Positions 60,055 through 64,000 of a stretch of DNA of 64,000 nt are shown one piece after another. Position 1 is the first letter of the stretch. Each line of letters starts with the position of its first letter. Source of the stretch: Chrysaora quinquecirrha (lineage: Eukaryota; Cnidaria; Scyphozoa; Semaeostomeae; Pelagiidae); NCBI GenBank assembly GCA_014526335.1, contig JACTAT010000060.1, forward strand, positions 4,130,404-4,194,403, read 5' to 3'. The position numbers and the translations under genes were made by a program. Under the pieces are notes generated by a model. The model was not told the origin of the DNA. It did not search any database and saw nothing but the letters and a program-made list of their open reading frames with translations.

Positions 60055-60426
60055 GATTCGGTAGAATTTTAATTTCTCCAAATCAAAAGATATCAAGTTT
60101 TTGATGCAAAAATCGTATAAAGCACCCAAAATTTAGTCTAGGTGCAAAGTTTTACTTTCTCAGCGCTGGTATTATCGTTTTTACGAGCGTTCAAAGTTCA
60201 CGATTTTACAAGGGCTTAGACCCAGTGGGTGTAAAAGTTTCACCTACTTCATTTTTGCGGTCAAAGCCTTTATAGAATCAGGAAGTTTGAATGCTTATAA
60301 TATTAAGAATACAAGTGCTAGGACAGCGAAAATTTGTACTTAGACTAAATTTTGGATGCTTTATACGATTTTTGCATAAAAACTTGATATCTTTTGATTT
60401 GGAGAAAATTAAAATTCTACCGAATC
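60055..60426. repeat. Inverted-repeat element with about 90-bp arms (MITE-like)
   Basis: GATTCGGTAGAATTTTAATT at the left is mirrored by AATTAAAATTCTACCGAATC at the right. The pairing continues inward through AAAAGATATCAAGTTTTTG, ATCGTATAAAGCA and CCAAAATTTAGTCTA. Non-coding. No clear target duplication. The transcript would form a long hairpin. Confidence 0.75.
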
Positions 60427-61139
60427 GCCCTATAACGCGACGCGGCGGCACAGTCTAATCATGCCAATCCGATATATGACTCTCCGAAACCTTGTTTTCC
60501 TATTGTTTCACAAAACAAATGCGAAGCAAATCTGCGAAGGAACGGTTGTGGCGTCTCAGTGTAACTGCAATCATCGTGATGAAAACCATGGCGCTGCGCT
60601 TAACGTAACTGCTGGGCACAATCTTATGACGGCACGAAAATCAAATCGCAACGATTTCATGCCGACATAATGTAACTGGGGCCTAAAACATGGCTAACAA
60701 TATGCAAGATTTGTGATTACAATAACGAATAGGAATAGTACCGGGAACGTCTTGAATGATTGATGTTTAGTTATAAGTCACGTGGCTCGTTTCCAGTACA
60801 CAGTTTTGACACCACACCATGGAAGACGAAACGTAATCATGACTTTGGTATTGAAGAAAACATTGCAAACATCTGTTATATTTGAAATTTGAAAAATCGA
60901 ATAAATTGTTGAAATTTCTTGATTTTCACCTAAATTAAATTTCTTAATGTTGTTGTTTTGTAGTTTGTAGCGTTAAATAATTGGACACCTGCCTTAGATA
61001 ATTTTTGTTTTTTTTTATTTTGTCGTTAGTGTTTTTGTTAATTTGATATTAATTAGTTTAGTATGCTGTACAGATGTAAACTAGTTTTGAATACAAAATA
61101 AAAAAAACAAAACTTGAAGTTCTTATTTTGGTTTCATTT
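60427..61139. other. Intergenic, 3' of the GPCR gene
   Basis: The GPCR 3' UTR on the minus strand should run into this. An AATAAA on the minus strand near 61015 is a candidate polyadenylation signal. A plus-strand open frame at 60461-60670 has no recognisable domain. Confidence 0.4.
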
Positions 61140-62048
61140 TCATTTGAAAAGTTTAGCCTTCAACTGAACGATCATGTTCTCTACAGCTGTTCGCATTGCA
61201 TTAACTCTTCGAATGTAAATGAATGGATTTAATGCACTATTCCAGAAAACCAAAGCTGCTGTCCATCGCTTAAAATGATATATCATTTCAATGTCGTCTC
61301 CATATTTCGCAGAAATAGCACTGCATATGAACCTTGGTGTATAGCACACCATAAAACAAAGGACAATGTACATTGTTGTAATGGCCAACTTCCTTTCTCT
61401 TCTTTTCAAAACATTGTTTATGTCTTGCGCATTCATTCTTGCCAAAACCCTGTTGCTTTCCTTGATCGTAGTAAAGATTTTTACATTAAAGAATAGTGTA
61501 GCCAATGTTGTGCACACTATGAATGCAGTGGCAGTTTTGATAAAAACCTTATAGCTTGTCCATCCTTGATCGAACATTACTGTCAAAGCTGAAACCAACA
61601 ACCAGCCAGAAATTATACATGTCATGTATACTATACTCTTTAACCTGAATGCTCTATACCTGACAGGATATGCCACTGCCATGAATCGATCCACGCTGTT
61701 CAAAGCGACGGTTTGTGCGGAGCCGCCACAGAAAAAATATGACGCAAGAAAATATGCCCGGTTCACCGTACATATGGGTATGTCCAGAAGCTCGTGAATC
61801 CGTACTGTAACTAACAGAGGTTGAACTACAATTTCAACTAGCAAGTCAGTCACAAAAAGGCTAGCTAGAAGTATGTTCGGTGCAGTATGAAGTTCCTTTG
61901 TCCTTATCAAGGTCATTCGAAGGAGGGAATATCCTAAAGCAGCAATGAAGAATACAGAAATACCTTTGTAAGTCGTACTTATTGCTGTAAATATTTCGGC
62001 AGTTGAGAAGTTTCGTTCCTTGCATAAGTCAAATAGCTGGTCCATCAT
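61140..62048 (-). CDS. Class A (rhodopsin-like) G protein-coupled receptor, intronless
   Basis: Seven-helix plasma-membrane receptor. The open frame reaches 62144 (334 aa), but its first about 14 codons lie inside a tandem repeat, so I choose the Met at 62048 (302 aa). Numbering from the long form: N-glycosylation NFS at 45; TM2 LASLFVTD with D100; DRF at 152-154 in place of DRY, followed by MAVAYPVRY; TM4 Trp 181; TM6 CYTP ending at P270; TM7 NPFIY at 306-310. TM5 lacks the usual Pro, and the second extracellular loop has no Cys to pair with TM3, both traits of the melanocortin/adenosine/cannabinoid-like (MECA) group. Single-exon receptors of this kind form large lineage-specific sets in cnidarians. 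Ligand unknown. The C-terminal tail is short with no palmitoylation Cys. Confidence 0.88.
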   Translation of the reverse strand: MMDQLFDLCKERNFSTAEIFTAISTTYKGISVFFIAALGYSLLRMTLIRTKELHTAPNILLASLFVTDLLVEIVVQPLLVTVRIHELLDIPICTVNRAYFLASYFFCGGSAQTVALNSVDRFMAVAYPVRYRAFRLKSIVYMTCIISGWLLVSALTVMFDQGWTSYKVFIKTATAFIVCTTLATLFFNVKIFTTIKESNRVLARMNAQDINNVLKRRERKLAITTMYIVLCFMVCYTPRFICSAISAKYGDDIEMIYHFKRWTAALVFWNSALNPFIYIRRVNAMRTAVENMIVQLKAKLFK

Positions 62049-62104
62049 CCTTTCAGAGTTCTCAGCTAAGCAATGTTTCTTAGCAATGTTTTTGTTTTCA
62101 AGAC

Positions 62105-62625
62105 GATTTTTGGCACATAAGTAGTTGATGGTATAAGAAATCATCTGTCGGTTTCAAAATTTCGATATTTTGTCTAACACGGCTACCGTGGCACACTTTT
62201 TGGAGCAAAGTGAGTCAAAAGTGACAACAAATAAAAATTGTCTGATTTCGCTGAAATTTGGCACACAAGTAGTTGATGGTATAAGAAATCATCTGTCGGT
62301 TTCAAAATTTCGATATTTTGTCTAACACGGCTACCGTGGCACACTTTTGGAGCAAAGTGAGTCAAAAGTGACAAAAAATAAAAGTTGTTTGATTTCGCTG
62401 AAATTTGGCACACAAGTAGGTGATTGTATAAGAAATCATCTGTCGATTTCAAAATTTCGATAATTTGTCTAACACGGCTACCGCGGCACACTTTTGGAGC
62501 AAAGTGAGTCAAAAGTGACAAAAAATAAAAGTTGTTCGATTTCGCTGAAATTCGGCACACAAGTTGGTGATGGTATAAGAAATCATCTGTCGATTTCAAA
62601 ATTTCGATAATCTGGCTGTCATAGC
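62105..62625. repeat. 147-bp tandem repeat, about 3.5 copies
   Basis: GGCACA(C/T)AAGTAG/TTGGTGATGG-type starts lie near 62111, 62259, 62406 and 62552 (periods 148, 147, 146). Each unit includes AAATCATCTGTCG, TTTCAAAATTTCGATA, TCTAACACGGCTACCG and GAGCAAAGTGAGTCAAAAGT. The last unit diverges after TTTCGATAA. The minus-strand open frame at 62183-62833 is a repeat artefact, with the same peptide phrase repeated three times. Confidence 0.9.
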
Positions 62626-64000
62626 AACAGAGGCACAAAACGGAGGAAAATTGAATTATAGTCAAGAGTGACATACTGAATTTAAATCTGGCATTTTCTT
62701 TACGGTACTGTAATGTTTCATGTTGGTCAATTGAAGCAGAAGTAGAGTCAATTGTCCAAATTGGCGAAAATTGTAGGGAATTGCAAAACAGTGGCCCTGT
62801 TCTTTCCGACACTTTAGGTGAAAACTGTAGCAAACGGGGTAAAGCTTGAAATTTGCATAAATTGGCAAAATTTTGATCAGGTGAAAAGTTGTAGCGTTGG
62901 AATTAAATGATCCCTATATGTAATAACTGGCATAACTGTTTAACATTGAGTTTTCATAGTCAACAAAAAAACAACTTAGTAACTAGACGCAAACTTCAAA
63001 CTGGGAATCTATTCAGAACGGCAGACAATTCCTAATAATTCTACAGTTCTTGTTGAGATTGACTACTAGGGAGATCGTATTCTCTAGCTATGGCGTCACT
63101 AGCTATTGCAATTTTTCCCGCCAAAAATCCCGCTATTTTCGCTTAAAAAACATAGGGTTTTATACCTATATTGCAGCTACTGCCATAGCGACAATGTGAA
63201 TTTCCGAAAAAAGGACACAAACTTTGTTTTTAGAGCCTTATTCAATTTGATGCAACTTCTACGTTTTACGAACATGAATATGCTGTAAATTTGCGTTGGC
63301 ATTAGTAAACAAACAATATTTCAAAAAGACGAATGAGTTTACGTTTCGCTTGTACATTTATCCACAATGTTGCGTTTTTTATCAAGTTTCAATACATATC
63401 ATCAAAACATGTTGATACGTAAATAGAGAAGAAGCAAGCAGCTTGAAAAATGAAAACCGAGATGAAACGTAAGACTGGCCTATGTTGAAGATCTTTTTCA
63501 AATCATATGAAACAAAAAGTGAACGAATAGTTTATTCATAAACATTTTATCATAATCATAAGTGATTTAATAATTTGATAAAAATTTTTAAGTGATCTAT
63601 GTCCTTACGAATTTCTTGCCTCTATAGTGGCTTGTAGAGCGAGTAGAAGTGTAAGACTGAAGTTCCAACTCTTCTTTCCTCAGCACGTCTTTCGTTTTGA
63701 TATGAAATGACGGTTGATTGAATGGTTTGATTTTGCGCCAAAATTCATCAAAATTCTACTGAATTTTGATGAATTTGAATTATAGGGACATTTTAGGGAC
63801 AACTTTAAGACCAAACAATGGGCAATTACATTAGGGATAACTAAATTTAGGGACAATCAGTTTGTCATTTAGGGAAAATTTATGGATAGACATTGAGTGT
63901 GTCCCTAACAACTGTTATGGAAACTTTGTCCCTAATATTTCGGGATCATTTAAGGGGATTTATGGACAAATCGGTATTTATGGACAAAAGCAGCTCGGTC
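62626..64000. other. Intergenic to window end, with a GGGACA-type repeat
   Basis: From about 63785 to the edge, TTTAGGGACA / TTATGGACA / TGTCCCTAA phrases recur with short spacing, similar to 40210-40410. It looks like the end of a dispersed element running out of the window. No gene recognised. Confidence 0.4.

Noticed and set aside
62183..62833. 216-aa minus-strand open frame
   Set aside because: Peptide repeats three times because of the 147-bp tandem repeat; no domain.
1..64000. CRISPR arrays, bacterial operons, rRNA or intact tRNA genes
   Set aside because: Repeats seen are eukaryotic satellites and transposon ends; no cloverleaf or rRNA core recognised.

Overview
The window reads as nuclear DNA of an early-branching animal, most likely a cnidarian. 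It is AT-rich, carries spliced genes with GT/AG introns, is packed with animal transposons (BEL/Pao, Gypsy and several small inverted-repeat elements), and has an intron-poor class A GPCR and perforin-like (MACPF) genes of the sort common in corals and anemones. The phylum call is inference; eukaryote and metazoan are well supported. Bases 43704-44203 are an assembly gap.

Layout. (1) 0.5-1.8 kb: first exon of a MACPF gene (copy A, minus strand). (2) 2.5-6 kb: a tandem repeat and two adjacent inverted-repeat elements with TA and TTA target duplications. (3) 8.6-16 kb: a nearly complete BEL/Pao retrotransposon with both LTRs, minus strand. (4) 16.3-22 kb: a nested structure in which a Gypsy element with short LTRs sits inside an inverted-repeat element whose ends are built of minisatellite and flanked by TTTAT. 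(5) 26.4-29.7 kb: MACPF copy B, plus strand, with an intact reading frame. (6) 29.8-35.5 kb: microsatellites, a 65-bp minisatellite, decayed reverse transcriptase and a possible kinase-type first exon. (7) 35.6-39.3 kb: MACPF copy C, minus strand. (8) 39.3-43.7 kb: gene-poor, with inverted-repeat elements. (9) 44.2-47.6 kb: a gene with a PUB-like domain, cut by the gap. (10) 49.0-51.9 kb: a six-exon gene for a small tail-anchored coiled-coil protein, head to head with (11) TSEN15, a tRNA-splicing endonuclease subunit, at 52.5-56.3 kb. (12) 57.9-58.9 kb: a RING-H2 E3 ligase. (13) 61.1-62.1 kb: a class A GPCR whose open frame runs into a 147-bp tandem repeat.

The most distinctive content is the three MACPF paralogues. 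Splice sites and phases show that copies B and C join a signal peptide, a MACPF domain, a Cys-rich EGF-like segment and a C-terminal PLAT/LH2 domain spread over two small exons. That resembles perforin, whose C-terminal C2 domain binds membrane, but with PLAT in that place. Copy A has the same first exon and donor site; its later exons lie outside the window. Copies A and C are each broken, by a frameshift and by a stop codon respectively, at nearly the same point just before the segment leading to the Cys-rich region. The other host genes look like ordinary housekeeping or signalling genes.
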